Assembly (NCBI RefSeq): GCF_024198175.1
Contig: NZ_JAJVKV010000002.1
Location: forward strand, 620,001-684,000
Origin: Pyxidicoccus xibeiensis
GTDB lineage: Bacteria; Myxococcota; Myxococcia; Myxococcales; Myxococcaceae
Reading direction: 5' to 3'
Length of the DNA stretch: 64,000 nt
Part shown: positions 9,241 to 18,622 of the stretch, in pieces
Position numbering within the stretch: position 1 is the stretch's first letter
Layout of the letters: every line of letters begins with the position of its first letter
Position numbers and translations under genes: made by a program
The notes under the pieces: model-generated
The model's input: only the letters and a program-made list of their open reading frames with translations
The model's database searches: none
Told to the model about the DNA's origin: nothing

Positions 9241-9421
9241 GACATGACTCCTGGTCTGGACTGACGTGAGGAGTCACACCATACCGCCCGCGGGGGCAAC
9301 GCCGCGCGTCAGTCCCGCCGAGGACGAACGAACGGCTGAGGTGCGGCGGCAGGCAGCGTCGTCAACCTGTCCACAGAAGCGGGTGACGCTCAGCAGACAC
9401 GGGAGATGATACCCGTGAAGC

Positions 9422-11884
9422 TCACGGCTGCGTCTGGGGGGTGAAGCTCCAGTCGAAGGTGAACCCCGATTCGGAGAAGGTCTGCATGAAGCGCCCATCC
9501 GGCAGCACGGTGGGCGGATTCACGTGCACGTCGTTCTGCACATCATTGGTGGTGAGGAGTCCTCCCGGGACGTCTTGCTGGGCCGTGTGGCAGCCCGGGC
9601 CCGAGACCCGCTCCACGAACCCCGTGTGGTCGAACAGCACGCCGGAGTACGCACGCGCCGGCGTCTTCAGCCACGCCGCCGCCGCGGCGTCGGGGCTGTG
9701 CAGCTCGGGAAAGGGGTTCGTCATCAAGAAGCCGGAGAGTGGAGCCAGCGTGAAGTTGGCCGGGCCGAAGCTGTATGCGCACCCACCGTCGCCGTAGGCC
9801 ACCTCGAAGGTGAAGGTGCCGCGGGGGGAGATGAGCAGGTTCGCCCCGACACGGAGCGTGTCCGGGAGCAGCGGGCTCTTGAAGTCCAGCTGCGTCGCAG
9901 CGCTGTCCACCTCGAAGCTCACCGTGGACACGCCCCTGCGCCCCAGCCCCGTCCAGCCCGACTGCATGTTGATGGCGTTCACCACTCCCTGGATCTTCCA
10001 GCACCCCACGTTGTTGCGCTTCAGGTAGGGCGCCCGGGGGGCCGTCACGCTGCCGCCCTCCTGCGTCTCCGCGTTGCTCACGACGAGGACCAGGTGCTGC
10101 GCGCGCTGGCCCTTCAGGTCCCGGCAGAGCCCGACGTACTCGTAGTCTGACCAGTCCTCCTCGTGCCAGGCGCCGGCGCCGTCCATCCACATCGCCTGCA
10201 CCTTGAGGTGCTTGCCCGCCTTCTTCGGCTCGAAGAAGCCGTTGTAGAAGAGCACCGAGCGCGTCTGGGGGTCCTTGAAGTCGAAGTAGTAGACGCGGTG
10301 CGAGAGGTTCTTCAGCTCCGCCTCCAGCTCGTTCTTCTTCTCCGCCGCGCCGCCCAGGTCTCCACTCGCGTCCACGCTCTTCACCACCTCGTTCAGCGTG
10401 TCCCACGTGGTGAAGGACGCGGGCTTCGAGTCCACCGGAGCCTGGTTCCACAGCATCTTCCCGAAGAGGGGCCAGTGCTTCTGGAAGCCTCCGGGCACCA
10501 CGTTGTCGATGGCCTCCACGCCGGTGTCCACGGACTGTGTCGCCGCGAGGATGCTCTTCACCGCTGACGGGCCCAGCGTGTTGGCGACATACTGGAACCA
10601 GAGGTAGGCGCCGTAGTCGCGCTCCACGCCGGCCTTGCTCGCGCTGCAGTGGCCCTTGGAGCGGTCCTGGAGCGGAAGCTCCACCGAGCTCAGGTAGCAG
10701 CTCGCGAAGTCCTGCTCGAGCTGGAGGCTCTTGCCGTACACGGCGTCGATGGCCCAGTTGGCGACCGCGTCGCGAAGCCACCCGTAGCTCATCTGGAATG
10801 ACTGTGTCCGGTATGCCCAGTGGCTGGCGTGCATCAGCTCGTGCGCGGCGGCGGCCTTCAGCTCGTCGGGCGGCAGCGACTCATTCAGCATGATGAAGAC
10901 GGAGGACTGATGGGGCGCGCCGAACTCGGGGACGGAGAGGCCGCGGAAGTCGACGTTGCGCACGAGGAACACGTCGAGCTTCGGGCTGTTGAGCGGGCAG
11001 CCCGTGCCCAGGTCCGAAAGGGGCTCGGGGAAGCCGAGCGTCCCGAAGAGCTTGGGCCAGATCTCCTTCTCGATGGCCTCCGACACCAGCGCGGCCTTCT
11101 CCTTGTGGCCGGTGACGGCGAACTGGTACCAGACGTTGACCTTCGCCTGCGTCGAGTTGACGAAGGTCCACCCATCGGTGCTGGCCTTGCAGGTGGGGCG
11201 GCTGTTGCCGAGCCCCTGGCCGCCACTGCCGGGAGGTGCGAGCCAGCTCGCGCCGTCGGCGGGCGGCACCAGGAACGGGGCCAGCGCGGCCTTCGTCTCC
11301 GCGGGCAGCGTGTCGTACTGGTCGATGACGTCCTGGAGGACCTCCGTCTCGAAGGCGCCCGTCGCGCGGCCCTTGTACTGGAGCGGCAGGCGCGGGTCGG
11401 AGAAGGTGGCATAGACGCGGTACGTGAGCAGCTCGTGCGGCGTCAGGAGCCCGGCCTCGGCGGCCTCGGCGAGGGCCTCCTCGGTGGTCCGCCTGTCCTC
11501 CGGGGCGTCGAAGACCAGCACCGCCACCGGCGGGCTGGCGGTGCCACCGGCGGAAGCGCTCACCAGCGACATGCCGCTGGAGGTGCCCTGGACGCGCCCG
11601 TCCTCGAGGCCCGCCACCGCGGCGTCGGTGCTGGACCAGGTGAAGCTCACGTCCTCCAGCAGCGTGCCGTCCTCGTCGTAGGCGAATGCCGCCAGCGTCA
11701 GCTGCTCCCCCACCCACAGGAAGCCCTGGTTCGGGGTGACGAAGATGCGGTCCACCTTCGCGTTGTCGGAGCCGGCGTCCGGGTCATCGGGGTCCTTGTC
11801 GCCGCCGTTGTTGGAGTCGGAGCAGGCGGCCAGGGCCACCAGGAGTGCCAGCAGGTAGCGCGGAGGTGTCGGACGTGGGGGCAC
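9422..11884 (-). CDS. Large lipoprotein with Big-like domain and HExxH metalloprotease site
   Basis: An 820-residue exported lipoprotein. From the GTG at 11884 the N-terminus RYLLALLVALAACSDSN gives a lipobox Cys near residue 21, followed by a Gly/Asp/Asn-rich tether. Residues ~45-125 look like a bacterial Ig-like (Big2) fold (ITVTPNQ-like FVTPNQGFLWVGEQLTL, then FTWSSTDAAVA). A central domain contains AAAHELMHASHWAYRT near 343-358, an HExxH zinc site, then GWLRDAVANWAID, reminiscent of the downstream acidic ligand of gluzincins. The C-terminal ~350 residues look beta-rich and are not recognisable. Surface proteolysis is a reasonable inference. It is flanked by intergenic gaps of 181 and 184 bp with no visible motifs. 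Confidence 0.75.
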   Translation of the reverse strand: MPPRPTPPRYLLALLVALAACSDSNNGGDKDPDDPDAGSDNAKVDRIFVTPNQGFLWVGEQLTLAAFAYDEDGTLLEDVSFTWSSTDAAVAGLEDGRVQGTSSGMSLVSASAGGTASPPVAVLVFDAPEDRRTTEEALAEAAEAGLLTPHELLTYRVYATFSDPRLPLQYKGRATGAFETEVLQDVIDQYDTLPAETKAALAPFLVPPADGASWLAPPGSGGQGLGNSRPTCKASTDGWTFVNSTQAKVNVWYQFAVTGHKEKAALVSEAIEKEIWPKLFGTLGFPEPLSDLGTGCPLNSPKLDVFLVRNVDFRGLSVPEFGAPHQSSVFIMLNESLPPDELKAAAAHELMHASHWAYRTQSFQMSYGWLRDAVANWAIDAVYGKSLQLEQDFASCYLSSVELPLQDRSKGHCSASKAGVERDYGAYLWFQYVANTLGPSAVKSILAATQSVDTGVEAIDNVVPGGFQKHWPLFGKMLWNQAPVDSKPASFTTWDTLNEVVKSVDASGDLGGAAEKKNELEAELKNLSHRVYYFDFKDPQTRSVLFYNGFFEPKKAGKHLKVQAMWMDGAGAWHEEDWSDYEYVGLCRDLKGQRAQHLVLVVSNAETQEGGSVTAPRAPYLKRNNVGCWKIQGVVNAINMQSGWTGLGRRGVSTVSFEVDSAATQLDFKSPLLPDTLRVGANLLISPRGTFTFEVAYGDGGCAYSFGPANFTLAPLSGFLMTNPFPELHSPDAAAAAWLKTPARAYSGVLFDHTGFVERVSGPGCHTAQQDVPGGLLTTNDVQNDVHVNPPTVLPDGRFMQTFSESGFTFDWSFTPQTQP

Positions 11885-12068
11885 GGTTCACTCGGGAGTG
11901 AAGCGGGTGGCACCCCTACAACGGTGACGGGCGGAAATCTTCACCGTTCAGTCCAGGAGGTTCGCCAGGCCCGCGCAGGTATTGGGTCCGGGAGGGACGG
12001 GTGGGTGGGGGCACCTCTCGCACTGGGCGTCCATGGCAGCGACGCCAGGGTGCTAGGGTTCGCTGGCA

Positions 12069-12734
12069 ATGCGAACTCGTCACGTTTTGTGGTTTTCGCT
12101 ACTGGCCGCGTCGTTGCTGGGCTGCTCCACGACTCCTCGCGCTCCTTTGCAGCAGTCGTGGGACGAGGCTGCGGTGGAGTGCGACGACGTCGAGGAGGGC
12201 CCGTGCGTCACCCTCCTGTGCCTGGGTGATGCCTGCTGCTTCTACCGCTGCGAGGACATGCCCAGCGACGTCGAGCTGGCACGCTTCCCAGGGGCTCGGT
12301 CTCCAGCGGCGGCGCCGGGCAGTGGCCCGCGGAGGAACTGGGGAGGCGCGGGGAAGCTGCCCGGTGGCGCCGTCATGGTCTTCCCCAACTGGAACGGCGG
12401 CCCAGAGAGAATCATCCCCCCTTCACGCCAGCTCACGGCCGGACGCTGGGAGAAGCACCACATCTTCCCCCAGGCCAAGGGGCTGGCGGACTGGTTCAAG
12501 TTGCAAGGGGTCACGGTTCACGACTACACCCTCCTCATTCCGCGCGACCTCCACCGGAGGATTCACGGCACTGACGGGCGTGGAGGGCCGTGGAACCAAG
12601 CCTGGCGCGAGTTCAAGGCCCGAAACGGGAACGCCAGCCCCGAGGATATCTACAAGCACGCGGGAGAGCTCATCCACCGCTTCGAGCTAATGGGTGGCCC
12701 CGTCAGGCCCTACCATGTCCGCCCCGGGGCATGA
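12069..12734 (+). CDS. SitA-type lipoprotein toxin (TIGR02269/DUF2380-like)
   Basis: A 221-residue lipoprotein of the myxobacterial polymorphic toxin type. The signal peptide ends in ASLLGC (Cys19). A Cys-rich segment follows (ECDDVEEGPC, LLCLGDACCFYRC, residues 38-61). The C-terminal half is an HNH-like toxin module: EKHHIFPQAKGLADWF with His130/His131, HDYTLLIPRDLHRRIHG with His151, His162 and His166, then GGPWNQAW. In Myxococcus, SitA lipoprotein toxins pass between kin cells by TraAB outer-membrane exchange, and recipients lacking the cognate SitI are killed. The next gene, 13 bp downstream, encodes a double-CXXC protein like SitI6, so I read the two as a toxin-immunity pair. Nuclease activity is inferred from the histidine pattern; the SitA5-versus-SitA6 subfamily is uncertain. 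Confidence 0.8.
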   Translation: MRTRHVLWFSLLAASLLGCSTTPRAPLQQSWDEAAVECDDVEEGPCVTLLCLGDACCFYRCEDMPSDVELARFPGARSPAAAPGSGPRRNWGGAGKLPGGAVMVFPNWNGGPERIIPPSRQLTAGRWEKHHIFPQAKGLADWFKLQGVTVHDYTLLIPRDLHRRIHGTDGRGGPWNQAWREFKARNGNASPEDIYKHAGELIHRFELMGGPVRPYHVRPGA

Positions 12735-12747
12735 GGACTTTAGACAG

Positions 12748-13470
12748 ATGAGCCGGTTCTATTGGCTGCTCGAGAACGAGAGCGAGATGTCCGCCTATCG
12801 CGGAAGCTTCGACGCCTCGCATAAATGGTATCTGCCGGGGGTGCGGTGTCCCGGCTGCAGCACGACGTGGGCCTCTTCGGGGCACCAATATCCCTGCATT
12901 GACCTGTCGCTCCTACCAGAGGTGGGAGAGTTCGAGGAACCCAGGCCCGAGCCTTTCTCCGAGTTCGCGCGGCTGCGCGAGCTGGTGCGTCCGCTGGCGC
13001 CTCCAGATGCCTGGCTGCCACCCGGTACGTCCTTCGGTCCGCTGGTGGGGCGGGCCTCCGGGAGTTTCGGTCCGTTCGCCTGGGATGGGTCTTGGCTCAT
13101 GCTGATGCGCCGGGAAAGCCTGGAGGAACTCCAGGCGGAAGGCGTGAGGGGGCTGCGCGGCTGCCGGACTGAGTTGCACTTTCGACAGAAGAACCCGCCG
13201 GAAATGCTGGAGCTCCAGATCGAGCCCCATGGCCGGCTGCACCCGGATTGCATTCCGCCGGAGGTGCCGCCCCCGTGCGCCACCTGTGGCCGGTTCGCGT
13301 TGTCGCGGCCCGACGAACCCATCCTCGACGCGGCCTCACTTCCCACGGACCGGGACCTGTTCCGCGTGGGCAACTTCGCCACGATGGTCATTGGCACCGA
13401 GCGCTTCATGGATGCGGTGCTGCGCCTGGACCTGGACGGCATCACCTACCGTGAGCTGCCTACGCGATGA
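12748..13470 (+). CDS. SitI6-like double-CXXCG immunity protein
   Basis: A 240-residue cytoplasmic protein without signal peptide or membrane span. I start it at the ATG at 12748 (MSRFYWLLENES), because members of the double-CXXCG family begin with a similar RFYxL segment; an in-frame ATG at 12694 would overlap the toxin gene. Two metal-knuckle motifs are visible, VRCPGCSTTW (Cys34/Cys37) and PPCATCGRF (Cys177/Cys180), which probably bind one zinc together. The C-terminal part (FRVGNFATMVIGTERFMDAV) is typical of the Myxococcus xanthus paralogous family TIGR02264, renamed for its SitI6 member. Its position directly after a SitA-like gene supports an immunity role. A CCTGCT/AGCAGG hairpin at 13490-13507 after the stop could be a weak terminator. 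Confidence 0.8.
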   Translation: MSRFYWLLENESEMSAYRGSFDASHKWYLPGVRCPGCSTTWASSGHQYPCIDLSLLPEVGEFEEPRPEPFSEFARLRELVRPLAPPDAWLPPGTSFGPLVGRASGSFGPFAWDGSWLMLMRRESLEELQAEGVRGLRGCRTELHFRQKNPPEMLELQIEPHGRLHPDCIPPEVPPPCATCGRFALSRPDEPILDAASLPTDRDLFRVGNFATMVIGTERFMDAVLRLDLDGITYRELPTR

Positions 13471-13566
13471 GCGGGTTACAGGCCACTGGCCTGCTCCCTC
13501 AAGCAGGTGTGGAGGATGCGAGCGCGGGGCTTGAGGCAGCGGTCAGTTGGACAGGCACAGGGCGGG

Positions 13567-14304
13567 CTACCAGATAAACCGGGGGCCCTCCGCGAGCAGC
13601 CGGGCCCGCCTCGCCTCGTAGTCCGGAAGCAGCCGCCCGAGCGCCGCCCAGAACTCCCGTCCGTGGGCGTCATGGAGGAGGTGGACGACTTCGTGGGCCA
13701 CCACGTAGTCCACCAGCCGCATCGGCGCCTGGATGATGCGCCAGTTGAAGCGCACCACTCCCCGGCTGCAGCTGCCCCAGCGCTTCTCCTGCTCACGGAT
13801 GAGCACCCGGGGCTCGGGCATGCGGGCCCGGCGAGCCCACCAGGCGGTCCGCTCGGCCAGCCGGGCCAGCGCATGCGCGCGGTACCACCCGACGAGCGCC
13901 TCCCGCACCGCATCGCTCCGCGCCTGTCCCGTGCGTCCCCCAGGGACCTGGACCTGGAGCCGTCCGCGCCCGAGTCGCACCCCGGTGTCCTCTCCGCCCG
14001 CCCGCACCTCCAGGCGGTATTGTCGGCCCAGGTAGAGGAAGGACTCGCCCCCGACGAACTCACGAGGGCCGGGCATGGGCTCGGGAGGGCGGACGGCGCG
14101 CAGGCGCGAGGCAATCCACTTCGCCTTGGCGTGCACCACCGCATCCAACCGCTCAAGGGGCGTATCCCGGGGTGCCGTCAGCAGGACCTGCCCCGGCGGG
14201 GAGACGGTCAGCGCCACCGTCGTGCGCCGGCCGCTCCTGCGGATGCCGTAGGGGATGCGCGTGTTCCCCCACCGGACCTCAGAGCGCTCCAGTGCGACGC
14301 TCAC
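13567..14304 (-). CDS. YgjP-like (DUF45/M48) metallopeptidase of the R-M operon
   Basis: A 245-residue protein of the YgjP/WLM-type zinc peptidase group. The zinc site is VVAHEVVHLLHDAHGREFWAAL: HEVVH at 204-208 plus His214 as third ligand, followed by the conserved FW. EKRWGSCS near 174 and FNWRIIQAP are further family signatures. The GTG start overlaps the hsdR stop by 4 nt (GTGA) and is preceded by GGAGGGG, so it is translationally coupled as the last gene of the restriction operon. DUF45 peptidases commonly accompany type I R-M genes. Their role there is unproven; control of restriction-subunit levels, as ClpXP does in enteric bacteria, is one possibility. Confidence 0.85.
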   Translation of the reverse strand: MSVALERSEVRWGNTRIPYGIRRSGRRTTVALTVSPPGQVLLTAPRDTPLERLDAVVHAKAKWIASRLRAVRPPEPMPGPREFVGGESFLYLGRQYRLEVRAGGEDTGVRLGRGRLQVQVPGGRTGQARSDAVREALVGWYRAHALARLAERTAWWARRARMPEPRVLIREQEKRWGSCSRGVVRFNWRIIQAPMRLVDYVVAHEVVHLLHDAHGREFWAALGRLLPDYEARRARLLAEGPRFIW

Positions 14305-17300
14305 CGTCCCCTCCGGGCCCGCGCGAGGTCCATGATTCTGGCGGTCGCGGCCTCCACCTCCTCGGCGTCGCCAAACCGCGCGGCCCGGAGCTGCTTCTTG
14401 ATGCGCTGACGCATCTCCCGCTGCACGTCTTCCTTGGTGGCCCAGTCGATGATGGCGGTGCCCGGCTCGAGGGCTTCCTGGATGAGGGACGCCAGGTCCT
14501 TCCGGGCCTCGTTGTAGACGGGCTCCGGCTCGCCCGCCTGGGGTATCGCGCCCTCGTTCAGCACACCGTAGATGGCGAACGCGAGCTCGTTCAGACCCGC
14601 CTTCTGGGCCATTCCGATCTCGTTGCGAGCGTCGTTGACGAGTCCCTGGAGGAGCTCCAACTGCCGGGCGTCGTCGATGCGCTGGGACTTGCGGTCCTCG
14701 ATGAGCTGCTCCAGGCGCTCCCGCAGGGACGTATAGAAGGCCGGGTTCTCCTCCAGCTTGACGTGAATCTCGTGGCGGAGGGCATGCTCCATTTCGCTGG
14801 CCCGGGCCTCGGGTGTCTTGAGCGCGGCGACCTTCTCGTCGAACTCGCTGCCGAAGAGGGAGACCTCCTTCACGAGCAACTGGATGCCGTCGGCGATCAC
14901 GGCCTCCTCGATGAGCTTGCGCACCTTCGCGCCGCAGTCACCGATGTCCAGGCGCTCGTCATGGAAGCGGGCCTTCGCGGCGCTCCGGATCTTCCCGAGC
15001 CAGCGGGCATCGTCCACGTAGGGCAGCGCCCTGGGGTCGGGCAGGAGCATGTCGAGCGACTCGGAAAAGGCCCGGAAGGCGCGGTCGAAGTCGGCGCGCA
15101 CGTCCTCGGGCTCCAGCACTGCCACGCACGCGTCGAGGTCGCCCGGGTCCTTCACCTTCTGAAAGAATCGCAGCGCGGCCTGGTGGCGCGTCTGGAGGCG
15201 GGGCAGTTCGTCCGTCTTCGGCTGCATGGCGCCCTTTACGTCCGAGGGCGAGAAGAGGGCCAGGGCCTCCTTGAGCGCCATGGACACGCCCCAGTAGTCC
15301 ACCACGAGCCCGTACTTCTTTCCGTCCGCCCTGCGGTTGACGCGGGCGATGGCCTGCAACAGCGTGTGCTCGCGCAGGGGCGAGTCCAGGTACATCACCT
15401 GCTCCACGGGGGCATCAAAGCCCGTCAAGAGCATGTCGCAGACAACCAGCAGGGAGAGCTTGTCCTTCGGGTCCAGGAACCGCTCGATGAGCCGCGCCTG
15501 CTCCTGCTTGCTCGTCCTGTGCTTCTGGAAGCGCGCGCCCTCGTTGTGGCCCACGGTGATGATGATAGCGGACTCCGGCGCGTTCAGCGTGTCCAGCGTG
15601 TCCTTGTAGGTGATGGCGGCATCCCGGCTGACGGCCACCACCTGCGCCTTGAAGCCGTTGGGCTGGATGAACTGGGTGTAGTGCTCCAGAAGGTCCAGGC
15701 TGATGGCTTCGAGGCGGCGGGGGGCTCCGGCGATGGCGTCTTCCGTCGCGTACTTCTTCTTGATGGCCTCGCGCTCCTCCTTCGAGCGGTCGGCGAAGAC
15801 GTGGTCGAACACCTTGTCGAGGCTGGTGCCGAGGATGCGCAGCTGGGGGAGGCGGCTCTCGTAGAAGATGGGGACGGTGGCGCCGTCCTGCACGGCCTGC
15901 TCGATGGTGTACTGGTCGATGTAGGGGCCGAAGGTGTGCAGCGTGCTCCGGTCCTCCTTGTCGATGGGCGTGCCGGTGAAGCCCAGGAAGCAGGCGTTGG
16001 GGAGCGCCTTGCGCATGTTCCCCGCGAGGCTGCTGTACTGCGTGCGGTGGGCTTCATCCACGAGGACGAAGATGTTGTCGGCCGTGGACAGGGTGGGGTG
16101 CTCGTCGCGCGGGGCTCGCTTGGACTTCCCGGTGGCGCTCGTGAGCTCCTGGAACTTCTGGATGGTGGTGGTGACCGTCATGCCGGTGGGATTCTCCAGG
16201 AGTTCGCGCAGCTCCTTCACGCCCCCGGCGCGCTCGGGGTTGGGGTAGCCGCAGCGCAGGAAGGTGTCGGTGATCTGCTTGTCGAGGTCGGTGCGGTCGG
16301 TGACGACGACGAGGGTGGGGTTGTCGAAGGCCGGGTCCGTCCGGAGCTTCAGGGCGAGCCAGAGCATGGTGAGGCTCTTGCCACTGCCCTGCGTGTGCCA
16401 GATGACGCCGCCTCGCTCCTCGGGACGCTTCGCTGTCCGGGCCCGCTCAAGGGCGCGGTTGACGGCGATGAACTGCTTGTAGCGGCAGACCTTGCGGAGG
16501 GTCTTCCCGCGCTCGACCTCGAAGACGACGAAGTTGCGGGTGAGGTCGAGGAGGTTCCGGGGCTCCAGCAGGCCGTACAGCAGCACGTCCTGTGCGGAGG
16601 GCTTGCGGCCCAGCTTCGTGCCGAGTTCGTCCAGGGTGAGCGGGTGGGGCTCCTTCCACTCGGCCCAGAAGCGGTGGGGCGTCCAGATGGTGCCGTAGGA
16701 GGCGGCCTGGCCGCAGGTGGCGATGATGAGCTGGGTCGTCTCGAAGAGTCTGGAGGCGCCGAGGTCTTTATACTCGGAGCCGACCTCCTGATAGCGCAGC
16801 ACCTGCCGGATGGCCTCGTCGCGCCACTTGTCGCCGAGCGTCGGGCTCTTGCACTCGATGACGGCGAGCGGGATGCCGTTGACGAAGACCACGAGGTCGG
16901 GGCGGATCTCCTTCTTCGCGCCGAGCACCCGGTACTGGCGGGTGACGAGGAACTCATTGCGCTCGGGCCGGGCGAAGTCGATGAACTGGAGGGTCTGGCT
17001 TTTCTTCCCCGCGCCGACGTCCTGCTCGAGGCTGATGCCGTGGGTCAGAGTGGTGTGGAGCTTCTCACTGGCCTCGATGAGGCTCGCGGCCGGGTTGCTG
17101 GTGATGGCGCGGACGGCCTTGTGGACGTTCTCAGGGGAGAGCCACGGGTTCAGCTTCTTGAGGGCGTGGGCGAGGCGCTCGGTGAGGACGGGGTCCTTCA
17201 GACTAGCGCGCTCGGCCTCCAGGACGTTCGCGGGCACGAACGTGTAGCCGAGCTTCTCCAGGAGGGTGACGGCCGGCCCTTCGGATTGGTGTTCTTCGTT

Positions 17301-17327
17301 CCAGTCCGATGGAGGCGCGGGGCTCAA
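14301..17327 (-). CDS. hsdR: Type I restriction enzyme R subunit
   Basis: The motor and nuclease subunit of a type I restriction-modification system, about 1,008 residues. The N-terminal PD-(D/E)xK nuclease shows PDLVVFVNGIPLAVIECKSP near residues 140-160. The SF2 translocase follows with Walker A in WHTQGSGKSLTMLW near 310, the DEAH-type box VLVDEAHRTQY near 424, GFTGTPI near 450 and ARVNRRADGKKYG as the late motor motif. A long helical C-terminus docks on HsdM/HsdS. I place the start at a TTG at 17327: it shares TTGA with the hsdS stop and has AGGAGG four bases upstream. The ATG at 17381 lacks a ribosome site and would overlap hsdS by 58 nt. The protein appears intact. Confidence 0.93.
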   Translation of the reverse strand: MSPAPPSDWNEEHQSEGPAVTLLEKLGYTFVPANVLEAERASLKDPVLTERLAHALKKLNPWLSPENVHKAVRAITSNPAASLIEASEKLHTTLTHGISLEQDVGAGKKSQTLQFIDFARPERNEFLVTRQYRVLGAKKEIRPDLVVFVNGIPLAVIECKSPTLGDKWRDEAIRQVLRYQEVGSEYKDLGASRLFETTQLIIATCGQAASYGTIWTPHRFWAEWKEPHPLTLDELGTKLGRKPSAQDVLLYGLLEPRNLLDLTRNFVVFEVERGKTLRKVCRYKQFIAVNRALERARTAKRPEERGGVIWHTQGSGKSLTMLWLALKLRTDPAFDNPTLVVVTDRTDLDKQITDTFLRCGYPNPERAGGVKELRELLENPTGMTVTTTIQKFQELTSATGKSKRAPRDEHPTLSTADNIFVLVDEAHRTQYSSLAGNMRKALPNACFLGFTGTPIDKEDRSTLHTFGPYIDQYTIEQAVQDGATVPIFYESRLPQLRILGTSLDKVFDHVFADRSKEEREAIKKKYATEDAIAGAPRRLEAISLDLLEHYTQFIQPNGFKAQVVAVSRDAAITYKDTLDTLNAPESAIIITVGHNEGARFQKHRTSKQEQARLIERFLDPKDKLSLLVVCDMLLTGFDAPVEQVMYLDSPLREHTLLQAIARVNRRADGKKYGLVVDYWGVSMALKEALALFSPSDVKGAMQPKTDELPRLQTRHQAALRFFQKVKDPGDLDACVAVLEPEDVRADFDRAFRAFSESLDMLLPDPRALPYVDDARWLGKIRSAAKARFHDERLDIGDCGAKVRKLIEEAVIADGIQLLVKEVSLFGSEFDEKVAALKTPEARASEMEHALRHEIHVKLEENPAFYTSLRERLEQLIEDRKSQRIDDARQLELLQGLVNDARNEIGMAQKAGLNELAFAIYGVLNEGAIPQAGEPEPVYNEARKDLASLIQEALEPGTAIIDWATKEDVQREMRQRIKKQLRAARFGDAEEVEAATARIMDLARARRGR

Positions 17328-18622
17328 GCGGCCTCCTGTGCCGAGAATGTAACGCGTACCTCGCCAGAGAGCAGTACACAAAGAAGTGCAGACTTGAGAT
17401 TGCGAATCTCATCAAGAACTGAACGCTCCCGCTGGATTCGCTGCGAAATGCTGTCTAAGGCAGCGGCAATCGATATCTGTTCGTCAAGAGGAGGCAACGG
17501 AACCATGATGCTCCGGAGCTTCTCTTGCGAGATGTTCTTCATCGATCCGCTTGATCCCGTAGCCGCATCCTCTATTTGCGCCCGAGATGCGTCAGTCGAG
17601 AGTGCAAAATTAATAAATGCAGCCGTTGCTCGTTGGGACATTAGCCGCAGGCGAAGCAGTTTGTCGCTCGCCATGAGCCGTGAAGGCGCGCCCGTGACGA
17701 GCACTGAACGCCCAACCAGTTCTTTCGTGTTTGCACGACTCACGAGGAGGTCGCCTTCGTGTACCTCCGCCTCAGGCCGGGGCTCCATTCCCGACGGAAG
17801 TCGCTTGTTCTCCTCCGGTCGGAATTCGCCCCATGTGACGCTACTGATTTTCAAAACTCCCCACTCTCCCGGCGGTGCAGGCTGCGCGTCGCACAGGGGA
17901 CTCCATCCGGTATCGATGCGTTCGATGACAAAGCCGAGGGGGCGACACGTCCAGCCCTCTGGCATCTTTCCGATCGGAGTCAGCTTATGTTCAGAATGCC
18001 ATCCCGGAATTCCCCTCGTCAGCAGGTCTCTAAGGAGTCCCCTCTTGACGACTTCCAGTTGGTCGATGATGGCCTGTGTCTTGTCGATGGTGTCGTCCAT
18101 CGAGGAGAGGATGGCGGCGATTTTGTGCTGTTCGGGGAGGGGCGGAACGTTGACGTCGAGCGATAGTAACTGCCCCTTCGTTAGGTTCTTCATGCTTCCA
18201 CTTGTGCCAGTTGCCATCGCGGACATGCGCTCACGTATCTTGGGTGATGCCAAGACGTAGCTTAGCCATTGAGTTGACAATGCATCGGGTTGCCTGAATA
18301 CGGTTTGCCAAAGTCGGTCGGGTAGGAATAGATGAGGGTAATCTCTATCGACATAGACGCTGGCTCCAACGAGAGATTGCGTGTTCATGCGACTAATGAT
18401 GATTTCACCCGTTCTGGGCGTAGTGCGCACACGCGAAAGGTCTGGAGGTATTACTGCCTTGTTCTCTTGAGGATTGAACCGGCCGTAGGTGACTGCACTA
18501 GTTTTGAGCACACCGATTTCACCGGGACTGGTAGGTCGGTCTTCGGAGTTTACGCTTACCCCGGATTCAAGTTCGGCTATCAGATCAGACAGCTTTGCGC
18601 GTGACCAGCCATCAGGAGGCAT
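17324..18622 (-). CDS. hsdS: Type I restriction enzyme S (specificity) subunit
   Basis: The DNA-recognition subunit, 432 residues, with the expected two-fold layout: a target recognition domain (about 10-150), a conserved helical spacer (LPPLPEQHKIAAILSSMDDT, about 160-200), a second TRD (about 215-365) and a second spacer (LPPLDEQISIAAALDSISQR, about 370-400). The two spacers are internal repeats that set the distance between half-sites. Start ATG 18622 has AAGGAG seven bases upstream and overlaps the end of hsdM by 11 nt; a TTG at 18628 is less likely. The gene is visibly richer in A/T than its neighbours, as expected for a rapidly exchanged specificity gene. The recognition sequence cannot be inferred. 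Confidence 0.93.
   Translation of the reverse strand: MPPDGWSRAKLSDLIAELESGVSVNSEDRPTSPGEIGVLKTSAVTYGRFNPQENKAVIPPDLSRVRTTPRTGEIIISRMNTQSLVGASVYVDRDYPHLFLPDRLWQTVFRQPDALSTQWLSYVLASPKIRERMSAMATGTSGSMKNLTKGQLLSLDVNVPPLPEQHKIAAILSSMDDTIDKTQAIIDQLEVVKRGLLRDLLTRGIPGWHSEHKLTPIGKMPEGWTCRPLGFVIERIDTGWSPLCDAQPAPPGEWGVLKISSVTWGEFRPEENKRLPSGMEPRPEAEVHEGDLLVSRANTKELVGRSVLVTGAPSRLMASDKLLRLRLMSQRATAAFINFALSTDASRAQIEDAATGSSGSMKNISQEKLRSIMVPLPPLDEQISIAAALDSISQRIQRERSVLDEIRNLKSALLCVLLSGEVRVTFSAQEAA

Noticed and set aside
14172..18260. Open frame of about 1,360 codons on the plus strand across hsdR and hsdS.
   Set aside because: It lies antisense to recognisable R-M subunits, has low-complexity Leu/Val/Glu/Arg composition and no motif.
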